64,000 bases of DNA, from NCBI GenBank assembly GCA_046294345.1, contig JBKBJT010000006.1, positions 52,634 through 116,633 of the forward strand, written 5' to 3'. Positions within the stretch are counted from its first letter, which is position 1. Every line of letters begins with the position of its first letter. A program made the translations under genes and the position numbers. The notes beneath the pieces were generated by a model. It searched no databases and had not been told where the DNA came from. It worked only from the letters and a program-made list of their open reading frames with translations. Below are positions 41,821-49,714 of the stretch, in pieces. The stretch is from Ferrovibrio sp046294345. Its GTDB lineage: Bacteria; Pseudomonadota; Alphaproteobacteria; Ferrovibrionales; Ferrovibrionaceae.

Positions 41821-41904
41821 ATGCAGTTGACAGTCACAGGGGGCTTCTCTATGGTCCGCGACCGCATGACGGGCGCGATGCGCCGTACTACAATCATGCC
41901 CTGA
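41821..41904 (+). CDS. possible 27-residue leader ORF ahead of hpf
   Basis: An ATG at 41821 is preceded by a perfect AGGAGG at five bases; the frame runs 27 codons (MQLTVTGGF start, TTIMP end) to a TGA at 41902-41904, 27 bases before hpf. Too short for homology judgement. It overlaps the predicted hpf promoter, so if real it would be made only from transcripts that start further upstream, such as rpoN-can readthrough. Confidence 0.3.
   Translation: MQLTVTGGFSMVRDRMTGAMRRTTIMP
41827..41855 (+). promoter_or_regulatory. sigma-70-type promoter for hpf
   Basis: A perfect TTGACA (41827-41832), a 17-base spacer and TATGGT (41850-41855, four of six to TATAAT) lie 76 bases before the hpf ATG. This would let hpf and ptsN be expressed apart from rpoN. 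Confidence 0.45.
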
Positions 41905-41931
41905 CCGATCGAACTCGGATTTCGAGACATC

Positions 41932-42258
41932 ATGAAAATCCTGACTTCCGGACAGCAGCTCGACCTTGGTGACTCGCTTCGCACCTATGTCGAGGAACAT
42001 CTCTCTGCCGCAGTGTCCAAATACATGGACAATGCGATTGAGGCCCAGGTGGTCTTCCGCCGTGAACGCGGAATGTATCATTGCCATTGCTCGGTACATG
42101 TCGGCACCGGGATCGATGCGCAGGCCGAAGCAGAGGGGAATGAAATCTATCTCAGCTTCGACCAGGCACTTGAAAAACTGGCCAAGCAGATTCGGCGCGA
42201 CAAGCGCAAGCGGCGCAATCATCATGCGCGGCTACCCGATGCCGGAGACGTCGCCTGA
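41932..42258 (+). CDS. hpf: ribosome hibernation promoting factor, short form
   Basis: A 108-residue HPF/YfiA-family protein that binds the 30S decoding area in resting cells. It has the N-terminal fold: MKILTSGQQLDLGDSLRTYV, DNAIEAQVVFRRERGMYHC, and the basic helix LAKQIRRDKRKRRNHHAR. It stops where the linker to the C-terminal dimerisation domain would start; most alphaproteobacterial HPFs are the long (~190 residue) type. Only 57 bases remain before ptsN, so the second domain is not just frame-shifted. Formerly annotated as sigma-54 modulation protein because of its place after rpoN. Confidence 0.88.
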   Translation: MKILTSGQQLDLGDSLRTYVEEHLSAAVSKYMDNAIEAQVVFRRERGMYHCHCSVHVGTGIDAQAEAEGNEIYLSFDQALEKLAKQIRRDKRKRRNHHARLPDAGDVA

Positions 42259-42315
42259 TCATCCGCGAGGATGACAGATGCGACATGGCATTCAGCCGCG
42301 GAGGCATTTTTCCCA

Positions 42316-42780
42316 ATGGAAATCTTTCAGCTCTTGAGCCCTGACGGCGTCATCGCCAACCTCAAGGCCAACAGCAAGAAGCAGGCGCTGCAGGAACTCT
42401 CTGCGCGCGCCGCCAAGATCACCGGCCAGCATGAGCGGGCGATCTTCGACACCCTGCTGGAGCGCGAGCGCCTGGGCACCACCGGCGTGGGGAATGGCAT
42501 TGCCATCCCGCATGGCCGCCTGGCCGGCCTGGACAAGCTGTATGGCCTGTTCGCCCGCGTCGAGCGGCCGATCGATTTCGATTCGATCGACGAAATGCCG
42601 GTCGATCTGGTCTTCCTGCTGCTGGCCCCGGAATCGGCCGGCGCCGACCATCTGAAAGCTCTGGCCCGGGTGTCGCGCCTGCTGCGCGACAAGGCCGTGT
42701 GCGAAAAACTGCGCGGTGCCGAAAGCGCTGATGCGATCTACGCCCTGCTGACGGACAGCCCGGCCAGCCACGCCGCCTGA
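42316..42780 (+). CDS. ptsN: nitrogen-PTS EIIA protein PtsN
   Basis: A 154-residue EIIA-Ntr domain, phosphorylated on His by NPr, regulating potassium uptake, nitrogen metabolism and stress. The active His is in GNGIAIPHGRLAGL; other landmarks are QLLSPDGVIANLKANSKKQ and VFLLLAPESAGADHLKALARVSRLL (in part). The ATG at 42316 gives the usual N-terminus; an upstream ATG at 42271 would add 15 non-conserved residues. No other PTS gene is in view. Confidence 0.93.
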   Translation: MEIFQLLSPDGVIANLKANSKKQALQELSARAAKITGQHERAIFDTLLERERLGTTGVGNGIAIPHGRLAGLDKLYGLFARVERPIDFDSIDEMPVDLVFLLLAPESAGADHLKALARVSRLLRDKAVCEKLRGAESADAIYALLTDSPASHAA

Positions 42781-42860
42781 GAGCGTGCCGGCTTTGGCCG
42801 GCTATTGTAAGGTGCAGGTAAGCGTCGCTGCCGATTCTGCATTCTCTACATTGCTCCGGG

Positions 42861-43331
42861 ATGTCCGATATGATCGCTCGCCTTGCATTCGTTTGGGCCG
42901 TGTCGCTGGCTCTAGCCGCTTGTGCATCAACGCCGCAGGCTCCGATTGCCGATCCACCTTTGGCGACCGGACTTAGCCGGATTTATTTCTATCGCACGAC
43001 ATTCAGTATTGGCAGCGACAGCGGCCTGCTGGGCAATGTCGCCAAGCCATTGCTGACCCTGGATGGACAGCCTGTGGCCGAGGCGACGGCCGGGAGCGTG
43101 TTTTTCTGTGACGTGACGCCCGGTCGTCATCAGGTGACGGTTCGTGCCAACCAGACATACAGCCTGACCGTCGTGACGGTGCCGAATCAGGCAAGCTATG
43201 TGAAGCTTGATTGGGGGCTGAGCGGTTTGACCGGCCAGAGCCATGTTTCCGAAGCGAGCGCCGCTGTCGGTGGGCAAGAAATCGCAGGGCGGTCTCGAAT
43301 CGCGGCCACCTGCCCGCAGGCAGGTGGCTGA
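42861..43331 (+). CDS. lipoprotein, DUF2846-like
   Basis: A 156-residue predicted lipoprotein: a hydrophobic signal and lipobox LALAAC place the lipidated Cys near residue 21. The mature part (about 40-140) has the SRIYFYRTTFSIGSD, VFFCDVTPGRHQVTV and YSLTVVTVPNQASYVKL strands of DUF2846-type domains. Two further Cys could form a disulfide. Role unknown. Start at 42861 or 42870 cannot be separated. Confidence 0.68.
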   Translation: MSDMIARLAFVWAVSLALAACASTPQAPIADPPLATGLSRIYFYRTTFSIGSDSGLLGNVAKPLLTLDGQPVAEATAGSVFFCDVTPGRHQVTVRANQTYSLTVVTVPNQASYVKLDWGLSGLTGQSHVSEASAAVGGQEIAGRSRIAATCPQAGG

Positions 43332-43343
43332 CGCGGTTTTGTC

Positions 43344-43592
43344 TTAGTGCAGGCTGACCGGGATCAGGTCGTTCTGCACGGCGGCGGCAAAAGCCAGGTC
43401 GCGGGCTGGCGCCCAGCCAAGCTGGGTGCCATTGGCCGAGAAAATACCCCAGCCGTCGCCTTCCGGCATATGCACCGGCCGCACATAGGCCAGGTCCGGC
43501 GCGCCCAGATTGGCGAAACCCTCCGCCGTCATCGCCGGATAGAGCGGGTTGTTATTGTAATAGGCATTATCGTGATTGTTGGGGGTGCTCAT
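43344..43592 (-). CDS. DUF1150-family protein
   Basis: An 82-residue protein with the alphaproteobacterial DUF1150 pattern: FANLGAPDLAYVRPV, DGWGIFSANGTQLGWAPARDLAFAAAVQNDLIPVSLH (given in part). It follows the Hsp20 gene by 25 bases on the same strand, the usual pairing in this class. Its job is unknown; a link to heat stress is inferred from that pairing. The N-terminal 20 residues are Asn- and Tyr-rich. Confidence 0.85.
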   Translation of the reverse strand: MSTPNNHDNAYYNNNPLYPAMTAEGFANLGAPDLAYVRPVHMPEGDGWGIFSANGTQLGWAPARDLAFAAAVQNDLIPVSLH

Positions 43593-43617
43593 GACTGTAC
43601 TCCTTTCGTGGCCCGTC

Positions 43618-44082
43618 TCAGACGCTGCCACCTGATTTACCGCTGATGCCGATCGTGTCGCTGGTATCGCCATTCTGGGTCCGGATGGCGATGGACCGGA
43701 TTTGCGGCTCGGGCCTGGGACGACGCAGATCGATATGCAGCAGGCCGTTCACCAATTCGGCGCCTACCACCTCGATGCCGTCGGCCAGCACAAAGCTGCG
43801 CTGGAACTGGCGTGCGGCAATGCCGCGGTGCAGATAAACACGGTCCTTGTCGTCAACCTGCTTGCCGCGGATGACAAGCTGGGTGTCTTCGATGGTGATG
43901 GAAAGATCGCCGGTACCGAACCCGGCCACGGCCAGGGTGATGCGCAGACCATCCTCGCCGATCTGTTCGATATTGTAGGGTGGATAACCTTCCGAGCCGG
44001 TTTTGGCGGCCCGTTCGATCATGCGCTCAACATGATCGAAGCCCAGCAATAGTGGGCTGGAGAATACGGATACACGCGGCAT
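43618..44082 (-). CDS. Hsp20/alpha-crystallin small heat-shock protein
   Basis: A 154-residue holdase chaperone. N-terminal VSVFSSPLLLGFDHVERMIE, then the crystallin core: YPPYNIEQIGEDGLRITLAVAGF (in part), DLSITIEDTQLVIRG, DRVYLHRGIAARQFQRSFVLADGIEV (in part) and the closing GLLHIDLRRP. It would bind unfolding proteins in the cytosol under heat. Its leader has the structure of a ROSE RNA thermometer (see next entry). Co-transcribed with DUF1150. Confidence 0.95.
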   Translation of the reverse strand: MPRVSVFSSPLLLGFDHVERMIERAAKTGSEGYPPYNIEQIGEDGLRITLAVAGFGTGDLSITIEDTQLVIRGKQVDDKDRVYLHRGIAARQFQRSFVLADGIEVVGAELVNGLLHIDLRRPRPEPQIRSIAIRTQNGDTSDTIGISGKSGGSV

Positions 44083-44140
44083 GATCGTCGGACTCCTTGT
44101 TCAAGCGAGTGCCGCTGGGGCCCTGGAAGGCACCCCAGCG
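44083..44140 (-). promoter_or_regulatory. ROSE-like RNA thermometer in the Hsp20 leader
   Basis: On the minus-strand mRNA, the ribosome site AAGGAGT (44098-44092) pairs with ACTCGCTT (44110-44103), with one bulged G and a GAAC tetraloop; the anti-SD arm contains the UCGCU of the ROSE consensus U(U/C)GCU. A second hairpin upstream pairs CGCTGGGG with CCCCAGCG (44140-44133 and 44120-44113). The bulged-G stem over the SD is the feature that melts with heat in ROSE elements of alphaproteobacterial small-Hsp genes. Confidence 0.6.
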
Positions 44141-44196
44141 CCAATGATGTGGTGATCGGCGGCTTGCAGATCAAGACCCGGGCCGGCAGGATGCAA

Positions 44197-45726
44197 ATGC
44201 AGAAAATGGAGGGAATGGTGGCCGAATCTGGGCGGGAAATCGCGACTTTGGGCGTTGTCGGGGCAGGGGCGATGGGGCGTGGAATCGCCCAGGTCGGCAT
44301 GACCGGCGGCATGACCGTGCTGCTCTATGACGCCGCGCCCGGCGCCGCCGCGAAGGCGAAAGAGGCCATTCTGGCCCAGCTCGACCAGATGGCGGCCAAG
44401 GGGCGACTCGATCCGACGGCCGCCGATGCGGCCAAACAGCGCCTGACCGTAGTCGACGCTCTAAAAGAATTCGCTCCGGCCGATCTCGTTGTCGAGGCGA
44501 TTGTCGAGAATCTGGCCGTGAAACAGGAGGTATTCCGCCAGCTTGAGGCCGTCGTGAGCCCGGATTGCCTGCTCACCTCGAATACCTCGTCCCTGCGGAT
44601 CGCCAGCATTGCCAGCGCTTGCCAGCGCCGTGGGCGCATCGCCGGTCTGCATTTCTTCAACCCCGTGCCGCTGATGAAGCTGGTGGAAGTGATCCGCGCC
44701 CCGGCCACCAGCGATGAAACGGTGGCGGCGCTGATCCGTGCCGGTGAGCGCATGGGGCGCGTGCCCGTGGTGGTGCAGGACAGTCCGGGCTTCCTGGTCA
44801 ACCTGGGCGGTCGCGCCTATACCCAGGAAGCCCTGCGCATCGTGTCTGAAGGCGTGGCCTCGCCCGCCCAGGTCGATGCGGTGATGCGCGACAACTGGGG
44901 TTTCCGGATGGGGCCCTTCGAACTGATGGACCTGACCGGGATCGACGTGAATTTCCCGGTCAGCCAGATCATCCACGAAGGCTACTTCTACGATCGGCGC
45001 CTCGCGACCACGCCGCTGCACCAGTCGCTGCGCGAAAGCGGTCAGCTCGGCCGCAAGACCAAGCAGGGCTTTTTCACCTATGGGGAGGATGGCAAGGCGC
45101 AGGCGCCTTCGGCCGACACTACCAGCGCCGCACCGCCAGCGGCACGCGTGGTGTTGGCCCAGGAAGACGAGGCCCTGGGCGAATTGCTGCGTGGTCTCGG
45201 CCTGGACGTCAGCGGATTCGACGATGGCGAAAGCGCCATCCTCTGCGCACCGCTGGGCGAGGACTGCACCACCTATGCCGCGCGGCTGCAACTCGATCAT
45301 CGCCGGCTGTTCGGCCTGGATATCGCCGGCAAACTGGATAGCCGCATCACCCTGATGCGGCCGCCCGGTGCCCGACGCGACCTGCTGGACGGTCTGGTGG
45401 CGCGGTTCCACGCCGCCGGACGGGCGGTCACCGCGATCCATGACAGCCCGGGCTTCATCGGCCAGCGCATCGCCGCCATGGTGGCGAATCTGGGCTGCGA
45501 GATGGCGCAGATCGGCGTGGCCAGCCCGGGCGACATCGATAAGGCGATGACCATGGGCCTGAACTATCCTTTCGGTCCGCTGGCCCTGGCCGATGCGATG
45601 GGGGTGGAGGCCGTGCATACGGTGCTGACGCAACTGCAGGCGATCACCGGCGACGACCGCTATCGCCCCAGCCTGTGGCTTCGCCGTCGCGCATTGCTCG
45701 GCCTGTCTGCCCTGACGGAGGACTGA
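44197..45726 (+). CDS. 3-hydroxyacyl-CoA dehydrogenase, PaaH-like
   Basis: About 509 residues, NAD-dependent oxidation of 3-hydroxyacyl-CoA. The Rossmann motif is LGVVGAGAMGRGIAQVG; ADLVVEAIVENLAVKQ, LTSNTSSLRI, LHFFNPVPLMKLVEVI (catalytic His) and DSPGFLVNLGGRAY complete the N-terminal domain, followed by two C-terminal 3HCDH helical domains. The double C-terminal domain and length match PaaH of phenylacetate and related degradation. No other phenylacetate genes are adjacent. The ATG at 44197 is preferred because AGGA lies six bases upstream; starts at 44149 and 44218 are possible. Confidence 0.85.
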   Translation: MQKMEGMVAESGREIATLGVVGAGAMGRGIAQVGMTGGMTVLLYDAAPGAAAKAKEAILAQLDQMAAKGRLDPTAADAAKQRLTVVDALKEFAPADLVVEAIVENLAVKQEVFRQLEAVVSPDCLLTSNTSSLRIASIASACQRRGRIAGLHFFNPVPLMKLVEVIRAPATSDETVAALIRAGERMGRVPVVVQDSPGFLVNLGGRAYTQEALRIVSEGVASPAQVDAVMRDNWGFRMGPFELMDLTGIDVNFPVSQIIHEGYFYDRRLATTPLHQSLRESGQLGRKTKQGFFTYGEDGKAQAPSADTTSAAPPAARVVLAQEDEALGELLRGLGLDVSGFDDGESAILCAPLGEDCTTYAARLQLDHRRLFGLDIAGKLDSRITLMRPPGARRDLLDGLVARFHAAGRAVTAIHDSPGFIGQRIAAMVANLGCEMAQIGVASPGDIDKAMTMGLNYPFGPLALADAMGVEAVHTVLTQLQAITGDDRYRPSLWLRRRALLGLSALTED

Positions 45727-45730
45727 GCGG

Positions 45731-47572
45731 TCAGGCCAGCAGGCGCACGAAGGGCACGGGCTGGTCGAAGCCTTTCAACTCCGCCGCTTCATGGCGCAGT
45801 TCGCGATCCCGCAGTAGCGGCGCGACGGCAGGATCCGCGGCCAGGCTCTGGGAGAGAATGACCTCGCCGCCGCGGCAGCGGCCCTGCAGACGGGCAGCCA
45901 GGTTCACCGTGCTGCCGAAATAATCCAGCCGCTCGTTCAGGTTCACGGCGATGCAGCGTCCGCCATGCAGCCCCATCTTCAGTACGATGGCGGCGTCGAT
46001 AACGCGGCCTTCGGTGGCGGTTTCCGCGCGGTATTCAGCGTTGAAGCCGCCGATGCGGTCGCGGATTTCCAGCGCGGCGCGCACAGCTTGTTCGGGCGTG
46101 GCGAAGGCGGCCATCACGGCATCGCCGATGGTCTTGACCAGGGCGCCATCATGTTCGCGGATGGTGGCGGCCAGAAAGGCGAAGTGCCGGCGCACCAGAC
46201 GATAGGCGGCGCCATCCCCCAGCCGTTCATACAATGCGGTTGAACCCTCAAGGTCGGTGAACATCAGCGTCACGTTGTCGATGCCGACATCCTCGCCCGG
46301 GCGCAGCACCTGGCTGGGCAGAAGGTCGCGGAAAGCCTGCATGGTGGTGACTTCATGGGCGGTGAGGGCATCCCGCAGCCAGTCGCGCGTCTCGATCACG
46401 AAGGTGAGTTCGCGGGCGGTATGATTGTGAAAAACAATGCCACCGATGGTCTGGCCGGGTTCGCTGCGGATGACGAAATCGGGCGCAGAGGCAGTTTCCG
46501 CGATCACGGCCGGAAAGGCGCCGCCCTCGTGCTGCACAAGGCATTCGCCCCCGGGTTCCAGCGTGCGCAGGCGATACTCCCCGGCCGGCAGCGTGGCCGC
46601 GGTCAACCGCTGCTCACCCGGCTGCAGAATCTGCTGCACCAGGATATGTCGCGAGACATGCGGGCCGCCCATGCAGAATTCGCCCTCGGCTATGCTGCGG
46701 ATGCTGGGTGCCGGGCTGAAGCTGATCTCGATATTCCGGGTAAAATTTCCGTCGTAGCTGATGTTGCAGGACGGGCAATGTGCCTGACGGGGCAGTTGGT
46801 CGAGGCTGGCGGCGCCGGCCTTGGCGCCACCGCAGCGTGGACAGAGCAGGTTCCACGACAGGCCAAGCATGCCGACGCGGGTGGCTTCCAGGCAGAGCTC
46901 CACCGCATGGCGTAATGGCACCTGCCAGTCGCGCGCCAGTTTGCGCGGACGGATACGCACCAAGTCGACTTCCTGGGCGGTTTCGATGTGCCCGGCCAGT
47001 CGCTCGCCCAGACCATGGGCATAAGGGGTGATGGCAATCTGCTGGGCCATGCCGGCCAGCCGCTGTTTTTGTTCCGGGCTTGCGGATGGCGGCGTATAGG
47101 CGAATGGCTGCGCGGTCTGTCCGTCCACGAAGGCGCCGGCGTGGCGGATCATTTCTTCCAGGCCCTTGCCGATTTTGTCGAGAACACCGCTCGCAAACAG
47201 CAGATAGCCGGTCACGCCGCGCGGCGCGCCGCTCAGGCGATAGGTGATGCGACTGCCGCCATCGGCGGTCGCCTCCAGCTTGAGGTATGGGGCCAGATAT
47301 TGCAGCGGGCCGCGGCGGAAAACGCGACGCTGGCGGAATTCCCGCTCCACCACCCATTCGAACGGCGGGTCATCCCACTCCACCGCCACGCCCTTGTAGC
47401 GGGCGCTGGCTCTGCGCTTCACTGAACCGTCGGGCTGGGTAACCTCCTCGACGGCATAACGCGGCGTGCCGGCGGCTTCGTTGAAGCGGGCGGTGTCGGA
47501 CAGATAGGGCCAGAGCGCGGCGGGTGACGCCGGCAGTTCCCAGACCCAGACGCGATCATGATGGCGTGGCAT
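45731..47572 (-). CDS. class III nucleotidyl cyclase with SRPBCC and DUF5939 regions
   Basis: A 613-residue soluble protein. The N-terminus (1-150) reads as a SRPBCC/START-like ligand barrel (VWVWELPASPAALWPYLSDT). Residues about 180-410 form the DUF5939-type region with a zinc-ribbon pair CPRCGG and CPSCN (about 248-276). The cyclase domain (about 425-600) has both metal Asp (FTDLEGST and KTIGDAVMAAF), the DYFGSTVNLAARL segment with Asp specifying adenine and the Asn/Arg transition-state pair. cAMP synthesis triggered by a bound lipid or small ligand is inferred. Converges on the dehydrogenase gene. Confidence 0.85.
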   Translation of the reverse strand: MPRHHDRVWVWELPASPAALWPYLSDTARFNEAAGTPRYAVEEVTQPDGSVKRRASARYKGVAVEWDDPPFEWVVEREFRQRRVFRRGPLQYLAPYLKLEATADGGSRITYRLSGAPRGVTGYLLFASGVLDKIGKGLEEMIRHAGAFVDGQTAQPFAYTPPSASPEQKQRLAGMAQQIAITPYAHGLGERLAGHIETAQEVDLVRIRPRKLARDWQVPLRHAVELCLEATRVGMLGLSWNLLCPRCGGAKAGAASLDQLPRQAHCPSCNISYDGNFTRNIEISFSPAPSIRSIAEGEFCMGGPHVSRHILVQQILQPGEQRLTAATLPAGEYRLRTLEPGGECLVQHEGGAFPAVIAETASAPDFVIRSEPGQTIGGIVFHNHTARELTFVIETRDWLRDALTAHEVTTMQAFRDLLPSQVLRPGEDVGIDNVTLMFTDLEGSTALYERLGDGAAYRLVRRHFAFLAATIREHDGALVKTIGDAVMAAFATPEQAVRAALEIRDRIGGFNAEYRAETATEGRVIDAAIVLKMGLHGGRCIAVNLNERLDYFGSTVNLAARLQGRCRGGEVILSQSLAADPAVAPLLRDRELRHEAAELKGFDQPVPFVRLLA

Positions 47573-47659
47573 TGCGGAATCCCAGGCAAGGAACTAGCGC
47601 ATCGCCGACGATGGCAAGGGCGCGGACACCCCGCCAGCCCGTAGAATTTACCGGAACGG

Positions 47660-48169
47660 CTACTGACGCGGCGGCTGGGGCGCTGCCGGCGGTTCGGTGG
47701 GAAGCGGCGCCGGCTCGGTCGCCATCGGCTGCTCCGGTTCTTCCATGACGGTCTGCATCCCGGCGGGTGCCACGGCCACCTGCGGCGGATTGCGCCGGCC
47801 GGGCGGGGTCATGGGCATGCGGGGATCGGCCAGCGGCCGCGGTGGTGCCGGCAGGGCGCGGCCCTCCAGCGAGAACGGGTCCGGCTCGCCGTAGCAGTCC
47901 ACGCCGCCGAGCGTCTTGAAGCACCAGACTTCCTGGCGGTCGGTCGGTTTGTAATTGCTGACGCAGTAGGTGCCGTCGCTGACCAGGTTGAGCGGATTGC
48001 AGGTGACTTCCAGTCGCCGCTCGATCCTGGTCTTGACCAGTTCGAATCCGACGCCAAGGGCAAGGGCCTGAGTGGCGGGTGTCAGGTTCTCGCGCTCGGT
48101 CGAGCAGCCAGCCAGAAAACCGGCCAGCACAAACGGCAAGACAAGGACTTTGCAGATCGCGGTACGCAT
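47660..48169 (-). CDS. hypothetical lipoprotein with proline-rich tail
   Basis: About 169 residues. A signal peptide ends in the lipobox LAGC (Cys about 21), giving an outer- or inner-membrane lipoprotein. The mature part has four Cys (TCNPLN, YCVSNYK, WCFKT, DCYGEPDP), likely two disulfides, then a Pro- and Ala-rich tail (about 100-169) that may span peptidoglycan. Family not recognised by name, though the WCFKTLGGVDCYGEPDPF segment looks conserved in type. The ATG at 48169 is chosen for AGGAG at seven bases. Confidence 0.65.
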   Translation of the reverse strand: MRTAICKVLVLPFVLAGFLAGCSTERENLTPATQALALGVGFELVKTRIERRLEVTCNPLNLVSDGTYCVSNYKPTDRQEVWCFKTLGGVDCYGEPDPFSLEGRALPAPPRPLADPRMPMTPPGRRNPPQVAVAPAGMQTVMEEPEQPMATEPAPLPTEPPAAPQPPRQ

Positions 48170-48267
48170 GGCCATTCTCCTGCGCGGCATCTTCTGGATG
48201 CCTGTCAGCTATTCTAGCTGCGGCATTATCGCGCGATCGGCCGTAAATATACAGTTAAACGATATGG

Positions 48268-49692
48268 TTAACCGGCTATGGGCAGGCGAATTCGGAACGT
48301 CGTGCCCAGCGGTCCGCTGCGGGCCAGCTCCAGTTCGCCGCCATGGGCGCGGACCAGTTCGCGCGCGATGGCCAGTCCCAGGCCGGTGCCGCCATTGCGG
48401 CCGCCGCGGAAAGGCTCGAACAGATGGCTCTGGGCGGTTTCATTCAGTCCGGAGCCGGTATCGGCAATTTCAATCACGGCCTCATTGCCGCTGATCGCCG
48501 CTGCCACGCGCAGGTCGCCGTTTTCCGGCATGGCCTGCACCGCGTTGCGCATCAGGTTGTTCAGCACGCGATATAGATGTTCGGCATCGGCCGGCAGGCT
48601 CAGGTCCTCCGGCACGGCGTTATGCCAACGGATACTCGCATCATCGGTCAGGCCGAGGCCGGCGGCCACGTCCTCGACAAAATCACGCAGCATGATGGTT
48701 TCCGGTTGCGGCGCGCGTTCTTCCGCCTTGCCATAACGCAGGGTCTGGGCGCAGAGCGCGATGGCACGATCCACGGCGCTCACCAGCCGCGGTGCGACCT
48801 GGCGCACGGTGGGGTCGTCGGAGGCGGCCAGGCGATCCGACACCAGCTGGGCGGAAGCGAGCATGTTGCGCAGATCGTGGCTGATCTTGCTGACGGCGAT
48901 CCCCAGTTGGGCCAGGCGGGCGCGCTGGGTCAGGGCATGGCGTAGATCCTGCTGCATCATGTGCAGTTCATGTTCAGCCAGGCCGAGCTCGTCGCGACGT
49001 GCCGAGGGGCGGATGATCTGCCGCGCGTCTTCGGGTGCCGCGCGAAATCCGACGATGCTGCCGATCAGCCGCTGCATCGGTCGCACCAGCAGCCATTGCA
49101 GGCTGAGATAGACCAGGCCGGCGGTGACCAGCGAGATCAGGAGAGACAGCGAGAATATCCGCCATGAGAAGTCGCGCAGGGCATCGGCCAGCGGCGCGGT
49201 TGGCAACACCAGTTCAATCCGTGTTTGCGGGTCGCGCGGCGAAGGCCCCACCACGCGGATGAAGCGGTCGGCATTGCCGGACAATGTGACGACGGCATCC
49301 ACGATGGCTTCCCACCACATCCAGTTCGACAGGTCGACCGGCTTGCCCAGCATGGGCAGTTCCTGACGGTCGCTCAGGATCAGGGCATTGGATTCCTGGC
49401 GACGCATCGCTACCAGCTTGCCGCCGACATTGCGCAGCAGTTCGTCTTCCAGTTCGGCGCTGACCATGGCGTTAGGCGCGGCCAGCAGGGCCAGGGCGGC
49501 CTGGTCGGCCAGTTCGATGCGTGCCTCCAGATAACTGATGCGGAACCGCGCCATCGAGGGCAGGTAGATCAGTATTTCGGCCAGCATGACGAACAGAATC
49601 GTCAGCAGCAGCAGCCTGCTGGAGAGGCTGAGCGCGTTGGCCGGCCGCTGCGGCGGCGCGGCCGATCCGTCATGCAGGGGCGGAACGTCCAT
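48268..49692 (-). CDS. orphan sensor histidine kinase
   Basis: A 474-residue membrane kinase. Two membrane helices (about 27-47 and 179-203) flank a periplasmic sensor (about 48-178); a HAMP-like linker follows (VRPMQRLIGSIVGF). The phosphorylated His is in KISHDLRNML (272). The ATPase part has NLMRNAVQAMP (N box), IADTGSGL (G1), LFEPFRGGRNGGTGLGLAI (F/G2). No response regulator lies next to it. It sits between the lipoprotein and the flavoprotein genes, on the same strand but with no clear operon. Confidence 0.88.
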   Translation of the reverse strand: MDVPPLHDGSAAPPQRPANALSLSSRLLLLTILFVMLAEILIYLPSMARFRISYLEARIELADQAALALLAAPNAMVSAELEDELLRNVGGKLVAMRRQESNALILSDRQELPMLGKPVDLSNWMWWEAIVDAVVTLSGNADRFIRVVGPSPRDPQTRIELVLPTAPLADALRDFSWRIFSLSLLISLVTAGLVYLSLQWLLVRPMQRLIGSIVGFRAAPEDARQIIRPSARRDELGLAEHELHMMQQDLRHALTQRARLAQLGIAVSKISHDLRNMLASAQLVSDRLAASDDPTVRQVAPRLVSAVDRAIALCAQTLRYGKAEERAPQPETIMLRDFVEDVAAGLGLTDDASIRWHNAVPEDLSLPADAEHLYRVLNNLMRNAVQAMPENGDLRVAAAISGNEAVIEIADTGSGLNETAQSHLFEPFRGGRNGGTGLGLAIARELVRAHGGELELARSGPLGTTFRIRLPIAG

Positions 49693-49714
49693 GGGTCGGA
49701 TTATACGCTGCCGG

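Noticed and set aside
41754..41972. A 72-codon frame across the hpf leader
   Set aside because: It overlaps the hpf start in another frame, has a GTG start with no ribosome site and poor codon bias; the 27-codon frame with a perfect Shine-Dalgarno is the better small candidate.
44130..44182. A sigma-32-type promoter (CTTGAT...CACCACAT on the minus strand) for Hsp20
   Set aside because: The -35 fits but the -10 is poor, so it was not listed as a feature.
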